A stretch of 64,000 nucleotides of DNA from Achromobacter deleyi (GTDB lineage: Bacteria > Pseudomonadota > Gammaproteobacteria > Burkholderiales > Burkholderiaceae_B), in assembly GCF_902859705.1 (NCBI RefSeq), contig NZ_CADIJO010000019.1, positions 1-64,000 of the forward strand, written 5' to 3'. Both the position numbers and the translations under genes were made by a program. Positions 55,601 through 63,147 of this stretch are shown here, one piece after another; position 1 is the first letter of the stretch; every line of letters starts with the position of its first letter. A model generated the notes under the pieces. It had not been told where the DNA came from and did not search any database. It was given only the letters and a program-made list of their open reading frames with translations.

Positions 55601-56560
55601 TCAATAGCCTCGTGCGGCATCCACCCGATTGACGGGCGGCAAGCCCTGGCTGACACGCAGTACGTTGTCGGCGATCTGTTCGGCGGCCGAGGCCGGAATG
55701 GCCACCGATGCCAGGTGGGGCGTGATCAGCACGTTTTCCATGGCCCAGAGCGGGTCGCCGGGCGGTAGCGGCTCGCGCTCGAAGACGTCCAGCGTCGCGC
55801 CGCCCAGATGGCCGCTGCGCAGCAGGTCGGTCAACGCAGCCTGGTCCACCAGCGCGCCTCGGGCCACATTGATCAGGGCCGCGCCGCGCGGCAGGCGCAG
55901 CAGGCGTTCTCGATCCAGCAAGCCATGGGTTTCGGGAGTGAGCGGAAGCATCACCACCAGGATGTCGGCGCGCGACAGCACGGTATCCAGCGACGCCATG
56001 CCGGCATGGCATTCGATGCCTTCGATGCGGCGCGGGCTGCGCGACCAACCCAGCACCGTCAGCCCCTGGCGGGACAGTTCCCGTGCCGCACAGGCGCCCA
56101 GCTCGCCCAGGCCCAGCACGGCCACGCGCACCGTTTCCGGCGAGCGGGGGTGCCGATAGGCCCATTCGCCCCGGCGCTGCGCGGCTTCGAAATACGGAAT
56201 GTCGCGGGCATAACGCAGGGCGGCAAACAGTACATACCCCGCCATCATGCGGGCCATGTTGGGATCGGTGATGCGGGTGATGGGCACGTCGGCGGGCAGA
56301 TCTTCGCGGCCGACCAGCGAATCCACCCCCGCGCCCAGATTCACGATGAGGCGCAGGTTCTTCATGCGGTCGAAGAACCCCGGCGGCGCTTTCCATACCA
56401 GCGCGTAGTGGATGTCGGCCGGATCGTGTGCCTCGTCGCCGTGCACCACGCGCAGGTCGGGCAGGCGCGCCTGCATGGCGTCGCGCCACGCCGTGTAGTC
56501 GTCGAATTGGCTATAGAAGACCATTGCGCCCGATATGGGGGGCAGGAGGGCGGCATGCAT
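55601..56560 (-). CDS. D-2-hydroxyacid dehydrogenase, GhrA-like
   Basis: 319 residues. NAD-binding motif VAVLGLGELGACAARELSRQG, catalytic Arg in INVARGALVDQAAL, Glu in DVFEREPLPPGDPLW and His in LITPHLAS. The short N-terminal domain and KNLRLIVNLGAGVDSL fit glyoxylate/hydroxypyruvate reductase A. It probably reduces a 2-oxo acid. Start at ATG 56560 has AGGA about 13 nt upstream; ATG 56524 is possible. It lies 12 bp after the AroQ-like gene, the end of the minus-strand unit. Confidence 0.88.
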   Translation of the reverse strand: MHAALLPPISGAMVFYSQFDDYTAWRDAMQARLPDLRVVHGDEAHDPADIHYALVWKAPPGFFDRMKNLRLIVNLGAGVDSLVGREDLPADVPITRITDPNMARMMAGYVLFAALRYARDIPYFEAAQRRGEWAYRHPRSPETVRVAVLGLGELGACAARELSRQGLTVLGWSRSPRRIEGIECHAGMASLDTVLSRADILVVMLPLTPETHGLLDRERLLRLPRGAALINVARGALVDQAALTDLLRSGHLGGATLDVFEREPLPPGDPLWAMENVLITPHLASVAIPASAAEQIADNVLRVSQGLPPVNRVDAARGY

Positions 56561-56572
56561 GGCGGGTCATCC

Positions 56573-57064
56573 TCAGGCGGTGCGGCCGATCAGGCGGGAC
56601 ATGGCTTCGATGGCAAGCTCGTAGCCATCGCCGCCCAGCCCCGCGATGACGCCATCGGCGGCCTTGGAAATATAGGAATGGTGGCGGAAGGCTTCGCGCC
56701 GCCAGATATTGCTCATGTGGACTTCGATGATCCTGCCTGGAAAGGCTAGCAAGGCATCCAGAATGGGCACCGACGAATAGGTCAGGCCGGCGGCGTTGAT
56801 GATGATGCCTTGCGCCGCGCCGCGGGCTTCCTGGATCCAGTCGACCAGCTGGCCTTCGTGGTTGGACTGGACGAAGTTCAACTGGATGCCCAGCGACGCG
56901 GCCTTGTTCTCGCAGCGCTGCTGCAGCACGGGAAAACTGTCCGTGCCATAGGTCTTGTTGGCATCCAGTCCGTAGAGATTGGCGTTGGGTCCGTTGAGAA
57001 ACCACACTGTGGAGGATGTCGGGGGTGCGCTCGGCGTCGTCATGGCGGCAGTCTCAGGCTTCAT
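56573..57064 (-). CDS. Type II 3-dehydroquinate dehydratase-like protein with altered active site
   Basis: 163 residues from ATG 57064 (ATG 57043 also possible). The AroQ fold is plain: LNGPNANLYG, NFVQSNHEGQLVDWIQEA, GIIINAAG, IIEVHMSNI, FRHHSYISKAADGVIAGLGGDGYELA. In true AroQ the loop reads GPNLNLLGxREPxxYG; here it is YGLDANKTYG, so the catalytic Arg is Asp34 while Tyr39 is kept, and INP-AYTHTS reads INAAGLTYSS. Dehydroquinate dehydration is therefore doubtful. It sits among catabolic genes, not shikimate genes. It overlaps the GST stop by 11 bp if ATG 57064 is used. Confidence 0.8.
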   Translation of the reverse strand: MKPETAAMTTPSAPPTSSTVWFLNGPNANLYGLDANKTYGTDSFPVLQQRCENKAASLGIQLNFVQSNHEGQLVDWIQEARGAAQGIIINAAGLTYSSVPILDALLAFPGRIIEVHMSNIWRREAFRHHSYISKAADGVIAGLGGDGYELAIEAMSRLIGRTA

Positions 57065-57668
57065 GGGGAAGGGTCGCCTGCATGGCAGGCAAGGCGTTGA
57101 TCACGGAGAACCACGCCGCGGCGCGTGGATGCGCGGTGCGCCAGTCCAGTTCGGGAAAGCGGAAGTCCAGATAGCCCAGGGCGCAGGCGAGGGTCAGGTC
57201 GCCGATGTCGGGATGCGTTCGCGACAGGTCGTTCGCTTGCGATTCGATTTGCGCCAGGCAGGCCTGCACCTTGACGAGCTGCGCCTCGCGCCATTGCGGC
57301 CACTGGATCTCGGCTGGCCGCGCCGTGTGTTCATAGCGCGCCAGCAGGGCGGCATCCAGCAGGCCATCGCCCAGCGCCTGGCGCGTCAAGGCCACCCAGC
57401 GGGCCGGGCCGGCCGGGAACAACTGCGTGTCGCCGGCAGCGTCGGCCAGGTATTCGCAGATCACGCGGCTGTCGTAGAGCGCGCTGCCGTCCGGCAGGAG
57501 CAGGGTGGGCACCTTGGCCAGCGGATTGTGGGCGGCGATGCGCGTGTCGCGGTTGATCGGGTGCGCGGCACTGGCCAGCCATTCGATCCGTCCGGCCTGG
57601 CCGGTCTGGTGCGCGCAGATCATCACTTTGCGCACGAAGGGCGACGTCGGGGCGTAGAGAAGTTTCAA
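57054..57668 (-). CDS. Glutathione S-transferase family protein
   Basis: 204 residues. The N-terminal thioredoxin-like domain MKLLYAPTSPFVRKVMICAHQTG has the Ser of SPFVRKV as candidate glutathione-activating residue, then KVPTLLLPDGSALYDSRVICEYL, the cis-Pro and glutathione-binding Asp-Ser. The C-terminal helical domain ends with DIGDLTLACALGYLDFRF (N-cap motif). The start is TTG 57668, supported by GGAG 6 nt upstream and by the family N-terminus. It may conjugate or isomerise a substrate of the pathway. Confidence 0.88.
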   Translation of the reverse strand: MKLLYAPTSPFVRKVMICAHQTGQAGRIEWLASAAHPINRDTRIAAHNPLAKVPTLLLPDGSALYDSRVICEYLADAAGDTQLFPAGPARWVALTRQALGDGLLDAALLARYEHTARPAEIQWPQWREAQLVKVQACLAQIESQANDLSRTHPDIGDLTLACALGYLDFRFPELDWRTAHPRAAAWFSVINALPAMQATLPHEA

Positions 57669-57683
57669 GCGGGACTCCGTGGG

Positions 57684-58682
57684 TCAGGGTTTGAGGACCA
57701 GCTTGCCGAATACCTTGCCGCTTTCCAGCAACTGATGCGCGCGCACGGCATCGGCCAGGGGCAGGCTGTGTGCCATCCTGGGGCGGATGCGGCCTGCGGC
57801 CACCAGGGGCAGCACATGGCGCCTGAGCGCGACGGCCATGCGGGCCTTTTCTGCATCGGTCTGCGGACGCATGGTCGAAGAATGCAGGCTCAACTGTTTC
57901 TGCATCAGCGTCAGCAGCTCGATGTTGATGGCCGACCCTTGCAGGAAGGAAAGGCTGACGTGGCGCCCGCCGAAGGCCAGCGCCTGCAGGTTGCGCCGCA
58001 CATAGTCGCCACCGACGATATCCAGCACCACATCCACGCCGCGGCCCTGCGTGAAGGCTTCGCAGGCCTGCACGAAATCCGTGTCATGAAAGCAGATCAC
58101 CTCATCGGCGCCCAGTTCGCGCAGGGCGTCGAAGCGGTCGCGTTCGCCGTCCGTGGCGATGACCCGCGCGCCGGCGGCATGCGCCATCTGGATGGCCAGC
58201 GTGCCGATGCCCCCGCCGCCGCCATGGATCAGCACCGTGTCGCCCATGCGCAGGCGGCCCAGCTCGAACAGGTTGTGCCAGACGGTGAACAGGCCTTCCG
58301 GCAGGGCGCTTGCTGCGGCATCGTCCAGTGCCTCAGGCACCGCCAGGGAATGATCCACGCGGGCCACGCACCAGGGCGCGTAGCCGCCGCCGGCAAGCAG
58401 GCTCATCAGGCGCTGCCCGCGCAAGGCGTCCGGCACGCCGGGGCCGCAAGCCGTGACTTCGCCACAAGCCTCCAGCCCCAGCACGTCGGTCACGCCCGGC
58501 GCCGGCTTGCTCACGCCCTGGCGCTGCATGATGTCGGGCCGGTTGATGCCGGCCGAATGCACGCGCAGCAGCACTTCGCCGGGGCCCGGCGCCGGCACCG
58601 GCCTGCCCGCCAGCGTCAGTACTGTGGCGTCGCCCGGCTCGCGGGCGATGATGGCTTGCATTTCAACGGGAATCTGGGTCAT
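57684..58682 (-). CDS. Zeta-crystallin-type NAD(P)H:quinone oxidoreductase
   Basis: 332 residues. Medium-chain reductase without the structural zinc Cys cluster: GROES-like N-domain (GEVLLRVHSAGINRPDIMQRQG), cofactor motif IHGGGGGIGTLAIQMA, and LASAL-type segment SALPEGLFTVWHNLF. It resembles the PIG3/TP53I3 branch. ATG 58682 is used; upstream in-frame codons are not conserved in character. It lies 15 bp before the GST gene and 83 bp after the ATPase gene. Confidence 0.88.
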   Translation of the reverse strand: MTQIPVEMQAIIAREPGDATVLTLAGRPVPAPGPGEVLLRVHSAGINRPDIMQRQGVSKPAPGVTDVLGLEACGEVTACGPGVPDALRGQRLMSLLAGGGYAPWCVARVDHSLAVPEALDDAAASALPEGLFTVWHNLFELGRLRMGDTVLIHGGGGGIGTLAIQMAHAAGARVIATDGERDRFDALRELGADEVICFHDTDFVQACEAFTQGRGVDVVLDIVGGDYVRRNLQALAFGGRHVSLSFLQGSAINIELLTLMQKQLSLHSSTMRPQTDAEKARMAVALRRHVLPLVAAGRIRPRMAHSLPLADAVRAHQLLESGKVFGKLVLKP

Positions 58683-58765
58683 GGCATTGGGCCTCGCGGA
58701 CGAATGGACACTCGGCGGCTGCGCAGGCGCGGCCGCCAGGAAACGGGGGTTTGCCTGCGCCGGCT

Positions 58766-59887
58766 TCAGGACGACGCGTTGAAGACCGTGACGCCCTGGC
58801 CGGGCAGCGCCAGTCCCGCCACGGCGCCCACGGGCCATTCCTGCAGGCAGTTCAGGTCGAAGGTGCGCACCATGACGTGCTGGCGCCCCTCTACGGGAAT
58901 GTGCACCTCCAGGTACAGATCCACGTGGTCGCCCTGGAACACGTGGTTGACGACCGTGCCGCTCAGGACCGATCCGCTATGCAGGGTTTCCAGCTTGATG
59001 TGTTCCGGCCGCACATAGAGATCGAGCCGGTGGCCTTCGTGCGAGCCGCCCACCAGGCGCTGGCGGGGGATATGCGTCAACCCGGCGCCCAGGCGCAGCT
59101 GGATGGTTTCCGCGCTGGTGCCGTGATAGTGCGCGGGCAGGATGTTGACGTCGCCCAGGAACGAGGCCACGAACGGATCCTGCGGATTGCGGTAGAGCTC
59201 GTCCGGCGTGGCGACCTGCCGGATCTCGCCCTGGTTCATCACGGCGATGCGATCCGACATGCTGAGGGCCTCGCCCTGGTCATGGGTGACGAAGATCGTC
59301 GTCACGCCCAGCCTGCGCTGGATGTCGCGGATCTCTACCTGCATGGCGCCGCGCAGGCCTTTGTCCAGCGCGGAAAAGGGCTCGTCGAGCAGCAACACCT
59401 TGGGACGGATCACCAATGCCCGCGCCAGCGCCACGCGCTGCTGCTGGCCGCCGGACAGCTCGCGCGGCTTGCGCTCGCCCAGGCCGTCGAGCTTGACCAG
59501 GGCCATGGCTTCCCGCACCCGCTGTTCGATCTCGGCGGCCGGCACGCGCCGCATCCGCAAGCCGTAAGCGATATTGCGCTCGACGGTCATGTGCGGGAAC
59601 AGGGCGTAGTTCTGGAACACGATGCCGATCTGGCGCAGATACGGGGGCAGCGCCGTGACCGGCGTGTCGTCGATGAAGATCTCGCCTTCGTTCGCATCGG
59701 CAAAGCCCGCGATCAGGTTCAGCAAGGTGGTCTTGCCGCAGCCCGATGGGCCCAGCAGCGTCAGGAATTCCCCGCGCTCGATCTTCAGGGACACCTGTTT
59801 CAGTACCGCGAGATCGCGGTATTGCTTGACGACGCCCTCCAGGCGGACCGCGCTGGAGCTATCGGAGGCAAAGGGAAGATTCGGCAT
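58766..59887 (-). CDS. Pot-type ABC importer ATP-binding protein
   Basis: 373 residues: Walker A GPSGCGKTT, Q-loop IVFQNYALFPHMTVERN, signature [15 protein letters not shown], Walker B VLLLDEPFSALDK, H-loop FVTHDQGEALSMSDR, then a C-terminal TOBE domain (DLYVRPEHIKLE). This class pairs with PotB/PotC-type permeases. No permease is adjacent; the plus-strand system 52781-55557 lacks an ATPase, so this is probably its missing subunit. Start ATG 59887 is preferred, with GTG 59902 possible. It heads the minus-strand unit. Confidence 0.9.
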   Translation of the reverse strand: MPNLPFASDSSSAVRLEGVVKQYRDLAVLKQVSLKIERGEFLTLLGPSGCGKTTLLNLIAGFADANEGEIFIDDTPVTALPPYLRQIGIVFQNYALFPHMTVERNIAYGLRMRRVPAAEIEQRVREAMALVKLDGLGERKPRELSGGQQQRVALARALVIRPKVLLLDEPFSALDKGLRGAMQVEIRDIQRRLGVTTIFVTHDQGEALSMSDRIAVMNQGEIRQVATPDELYRNPQDPFVASFLGDVNILPAHYHGTSAETIQLRLGAGLTHIPRQRLVGGSHEGHRLDLYVRPEHIKLETLHSGSVLSGTVVNHVFQGDHVDLYLEVHIPVEGRQHVMVRTFDLNCLQEWPVGAVAGLALPGQGVTVFNASS

Positions 59888-60285
59888 GGCTGCTGCACTC
59901 ACGGAGTTCAGTTTCCCGGCGCGAAACTCCGGGAAAAAACAGGCGGGGGTCGCATGGCACGCAGGGCTGCGACGCCAGCGTTCTGATGCAGCCAAGAATA
60001 CGGTAAAGCCCTATTTCCAGTGCGTTGCCGATGCTGATGGGGGCCATCGGAAAAAAGAAATCACGACGGTGCAAGCGCTGTACCCGGGCAAACCGACACC
60101 TTTGCTTTTTCCTAAGTCAGCCGTCTGAAAAACGAAGTTATCAACTCCGGGCTTCGGGGTCACACTGCGTGCCAATCGTTCAGCGCGCACCGGGATCGTG
60201 CACGCGGTTCGCCGGCTTTCTTGTCCTTGATCGTCGTGTCAGCCTCGAGACGCACCAGGGTCTCGGTATTCCTTAGGATCTTCAC
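59888..60285. other. 398-bp divergent control region, ATPase / flavin monooxygenase
   Basis: No convincing gene is seen. Close to the ATPase start two mutually exclusive inverted repeats occur: TTTCCCGG/CCGGGAAA (59912-59936) and GGAGTT/AACTCC (59903-59930). The middle is relatively A/T-rich (AAAAAAGAAATC near 60050, CTTTTTCC near 60105), consistent with two divergent promoters, but no good -35/-10 pair is found. Confidence 0.5.
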
Positions 60286-61536
60286 ATGTCAATTGAAAAA
60301 ACCAATACGCTGGTGATCGGCGCCGGCCAGGCCGGCATCGCTATGAGCGAGCACCTTGGCGCCATGGGGATTCCGCATATCGTGCTTGAACGCAAGCGGA
60401 TAGCAGAACGCTGGCGTTCCGAGCGCTGGGACTCGCTGGTGGCCAACGGCCCCGCCTGGCACGATCGCTTTCCCGGCTTGAAGTTCGATGACGTCGGGCC
60501 CGACGTCTTCCCGCCCAAGGAACGTATGGCCCAGTACTTTGAAGACTACGCCAGGATGCTCAATGCGCCGGTGCGTACCGGCGTCGAGGTCCGGCGCGTC
60601 AAGCGCAATGACAAGCGCCCGGGCTTCACTGTCACCACGTCCGAAGGCACGATCGAAGCGCTGCACGTGGTCGCCGCCACCGGTCCCTTCCAGGTGCCGA
60701 CCTATCCGAACATCGTGCCGGAAGGCGCCGGCATCCAGCAACTGCATTCTTCGGCCTATAAAAACCCGGGCCAGCTGGCCGACGGCGCCGTGCTGGTCGT
60801 CGGCGCGGGCGCTTCCGGTTCGCAGATCGCCGAAGAGCTGCGCCAGGCCGGCCGCACCGTCTACCTGTCGGTGGGCGAGCACTACCGGCCGCCCCGTTCC
60901 TATCGTGGGCGCGACTACTGCTGGTGGCTGGGCGCGCTGGGAATGTGGGATGAGGTCAAGAAAAAGCCGAAGCGCGAACACGTCGCCTTCGCCGTGAGCG
61001 GCTACGAAAACGGCAAGACCGTCGACTTCCGGCGCCTGGCCCACGACGGCATCCAGCTCGTCGGCATCACGACCGCCTACGACAACGGCACACTGCGCTT
61101 TGCCGACAACCTCGCCCGCGACGTTGCCCAGGGCGATGCCGATTACTTCGAGGTCCTGCGCGAAGCCGATGCCTACATCGAGCAGAACGGCCTGGACCTG
61201 CCGCCCGAACCGGATGCCTGGAAGCTCCTGCCTGACCCGGAATGCCTGGCTTACCCCATCCTCAGCCTGAACCTGGCCGAGGCCGGCATCAAGACCATCC
61301 TGTGGGCGACCGGCTTCAAAGTGGACTTCAGCTGGATCGAAGTCGACACCTTCGATGAGAAGGGCTACCCCATCCACAAGCGCGGCATTTCCGCCGAAAA
61401 AGGCATTTACTTTCTCGGCCTGCCCAACCTCACCAACCGCAGCTCATCCTTCATCTGGGGCGTCTGGCACGACGCCCGCTACATCGCCGACCATATCGGC
61501 ATCCATCTGGACTATCTGGCCTACAAGAAGGAATGA
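60286..61536 (+). CDS. Flavin-dependent monooxygenase (FMO/CzcO-like)
   Basis: 416 residues. FAD motif VIGAGQAGIAMSEHL (10-24), NADPH motif VVGAGASGSQIAEEL (about 171-185), an FMO-identifying-like stretch GIQQLHSSAYKN between them, and the LWATGFKVDFSW motif near the C-terminus, the pattern of CzcO and plant YUCCA-like enzymes. It probably hydroxylates a soft nucleophile or performs a Baeyer-Villiger-type step. AGGA lies 8 nt before ATG 60286. It is single, convergent with the small secreted protein gene. Confidence 0.88.
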   Translation: MSIEKTNTLVIGAGQAGIAMSEHLGAMGIPHIVLERKRIAERWRSERWDSLVANGPAWHDRFPGLKFDDVGPDVFPPKERMAQYFEDYARMLNAPVRTGVEVRRVKRNDKRPGFTVTTSEGTIEALHVVAATGPFQVPTYPNIVPEGAGIQQLHSSAYKNPGQLADGAVLVVGAGASGSQIAEELRQAGRTVYLSVGEHYRPPRSYRGRDYCWWLGALGMWDEVKKKPKREHVAFAVSGYENGKTVDFRRLAHDGIQLVGITTAYDNGTLRFADNLARDVAQGDADYFEVLREADAYIEQNGLDLPPEPDAWKLLPDPECLAYPILSLNLAEAGIKTILWATGFKVDFSWIEVDTFDEKGYPIHKRGISAEKGIYFLGLPNLTNRSSSFIWGVWHDARYIADHIGIHLDYLAYKKE

Positions 61537-61551
61537 CGGAGCCGGCCTGTG

Positions 61552-61594
61552 GCCCGCAAGCAGGCCGGACCTGACCGTCCGGCCACTTGCGGGC
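61552..61594. terminator. Two-part hairpin between convergent genes
   Basis: Outer stem GCCCGCAAG/CTTGCGGGC (61552-61560, 61586-61594) and inner stem GGCCGGAC/GTCCGGCC (61563-61570, 61577-61584) with a CTGACC loop. Seventeen base pairs in all, separating the monooxygenase gene and the minus-strand secreted-protein gene. Confidence 0.65.
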
Positions 61595-61609
61595 GGCAAT
61601 GCGCGGCGC

Positions 61610-62095
61610 TCACGGCGCCGCGGCATACACGCGTCTCAATGACTCGCCCAGCGGCGTGATGAAGTCATCCAGCTGCCAACATCGGGACGGTTGCCGCTTG
61701 AGGATCAGGTGCACGATCTGCGGGGTTTTCGGTCCACCGGGCTCCAGGACGAAGGGATAGCGCATGGCGACGATGGCGGTGTCTTCCGAGGTCGACTCCG
61801 CTTCGAAAACCGGCGCCCCGCCGATGTCGCCGTCTTGCGCGCCCAGCCAGGGGTCGTAATCCAGGTGGCCGACTTCGCCTTTGGCGTAGGCCCACTCCCC
61901 GCGCAGGGCGGCATCGAAGGCAGGGGTGTACAGCGAAGGATCGTGACGCTCGGTATTCCAGTGGAAATCGGCGTGGTCCTGCTGGAAGCTGCGCGTCCAT
62001 TGCTCGGGGGCAGGGCAGCCGGCGCGGACGGGGCCTGCAAGCGCGCAAAGCGCGAGCAGCAAGAGCGGTTTCATGAAGGGGGCGCGTAACGGCAC
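61610..62095 (-). CDS. Secreted protein of unknown function, DUF3828-like
   Basis: 161 residues from GTG 62095, supported by AAGGAG 5 nt upstream; ATG 62074 and an ATG at 62113 overlapping the LysR stop (ATGA) are alternatives. A signal peptide (MKPLLLLALCALAGPVRA) is followed by a mature part with Cys-Pro start, suggesting periplasmic location. GEVGHLDYDPWLGAQDGDIG resembles the DUF3828 core, a poorly studied group; I am not certain of this. It is coupled to the LysR gene. Confidence 0.6.
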   Translation of the reverse strand: MPLRAPFMKPLLLLALCALAGPVRAGCPAPEQWTRSFQQDHADFHWNTERHDPSLYTPAFDAALRGEWAYAKGEVGHLDYDPWLGAQDGDIGGAPVFEAESTSEDTAIVAMRYPFVLEPGGPKTPQIVHLILKRQPSRCWQLDDFITPLGESLRRVYAAAP

Positions 62096-62109
62096 GGAGT
62101 CTCCTTGCG

Positions 62110-63051
62110 TCATAGCAATGTTGCCTGCCAGGCACCCGACGCAATCAGGTTGCGGCATTCGGCGATCACTTCATCCGCCACCAGATCCACTGGGTTGGCG
62201 ATCTTGCCCAGTTTACGGTGTGCCAGGCAGACGGTGCGGGCCAGCGGGGGATGGATCGGCCGGGCATCCACCTGCCCGGCTTCGATCTCGTCCCTGACCG
62301 CGCAGGGCGCCAGCACGCTATGGTAGCGGCCGCTGGCGACCAGCTTGACCAATTGATGCCCGGCATCGATTTCCAGCGCCACGTTCAGGGCGGCACCATG
62401 CTTTTCCGCATGGGTTTCCAGGGCCGTACGAAAGCCGTTGGCGCGCGACGGCATGGCCAGGGGGTAGCTGCCCAGCTCGGCCATCGCCACGGGCGCGTGG
62501 CGGGCACGCGCGCCGCGGCGGCTGACCAGGTGCATGGTTTCCTGGGCCAGCGGCAGGCAGTGCAGGTCGTTCGTGGCGCTGCGGTCGAACACGATCGCCA
62601 TGTCGATCTCGTTGTTCTGCAGCCATTTCCACAGGTAGCCGGAAAAGGCTTCCACCACCCGCAGTTTGATCTTGGGGTAGGCGCTGGACAGCCTTTCGAT
62701 GATGGGCAGGGCCGCGACCGCTGCGGTCGACGACGGCAGGCCGATGGCGACCTCGCCTTGCGGTTCCTGGCGCAAGGCGTCCAGCTCGCGCAGGCTGGCC
62801 TGGGTCAGCGCCAGGATGTCGTAGGCGCGCGCCAGCAGCAATTGGCCGGCGTGGGTGAGCCGCACGCCGCGCGGTTCGCGGTGCAGCAGCGCCATGCCCA
62901 GGCGCGCCTCGAGCTTGGCGATCGCGATGCTGAGCGCCGGCTGGGCCATGCCCAGCTTTTGCGCGGCGGCGGTCATGCTGCGCGCCTCGCTGATGGCGAC
63001 CAGTACGGTCAGGTGCTGCAGGCTCAGCGGCAGCTTGTCAGTCTCATCCAT
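62110..63051 (-). CDS. LysR-type transcriptional regulator
   Basis: 313 residues: winged HTH (LTVLVAISEARSMTAAAQKLGMAQPALSIAIAKLEARLGMALLHR) and a periplasmic-binding-type effector domain of the Nac/Cbl-like branch. It is divergent from the 2-hydroxycarboxylate transporter with 96 bp between starts, including palindromic LysR-type sites, so it probably regulates that transporter. Confidence 0.9.
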   Translation of the reverse strand: MDETDKLPLSLQHLTVLVAISEARSMTAAAQKLGMAQPALSIAIAKLEARLGMALLHREPRGVRLTHAGQLLLARAYDILALTQASLRELDALRQEPQGEVAIGLPSSTAAVAALPIIERLSSAYPKIKLRVVEAFSGYLWKWLQNNEIDMAIVFDRSATNDLHCLPLAQETMHLVSRRGARARHAPVAMAELGSYPLAMPSRANGFRTALETHAEKHGAALNVALEIDAGHQLVKLVASGRYHSVLAPCAVRDEIEAGQVDARPIHPPLARTVCLAHRKLGKIANPVDLVADEVIAECRNLIASGAWQATLL

Positions 63052-63056
63052 TGATT

Positions 63057-63076
63057 ATTTATATGGAAGAATAAAT
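63057..63076. promoter_or_regulatory. LysR-type operator between regulator and transporter
   Basis: ATTTAT (63057-63062), 8 bp, ATAAAT (63071-63076): an inverted repeat containing the T-N11-A core used by LysR proteins. A second, overlapping dyad TAAAT…ATTTA spans 63072-63095. Both lie between divergent starts in an otherwise AT-rich 96-bp gap. Confidence 0.6.
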
Positions 63077-63147
63077 TTGGCATATTTTACATTTATGGAT
63101 GGCGTGGCTACATTCGCCGCTTTCCCGCATAACGATAAGGAAGCGCG

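Noticed and set aside
56979-59018. A 679-codon plus-strand frame over the GST, quinone oxidoreductase and ATPase genes
   Set aside because: It crosses three well-defined minus-strand genes and their gaps and has no recognisable domain.
60025-60276. An 83-codon plus-strand frame in the gap before the flavin monooxygenase
   Set aside because: Cys/Arg/Lys-rich, no ribosome site, ends just before the monooxygenase start; probably chance.
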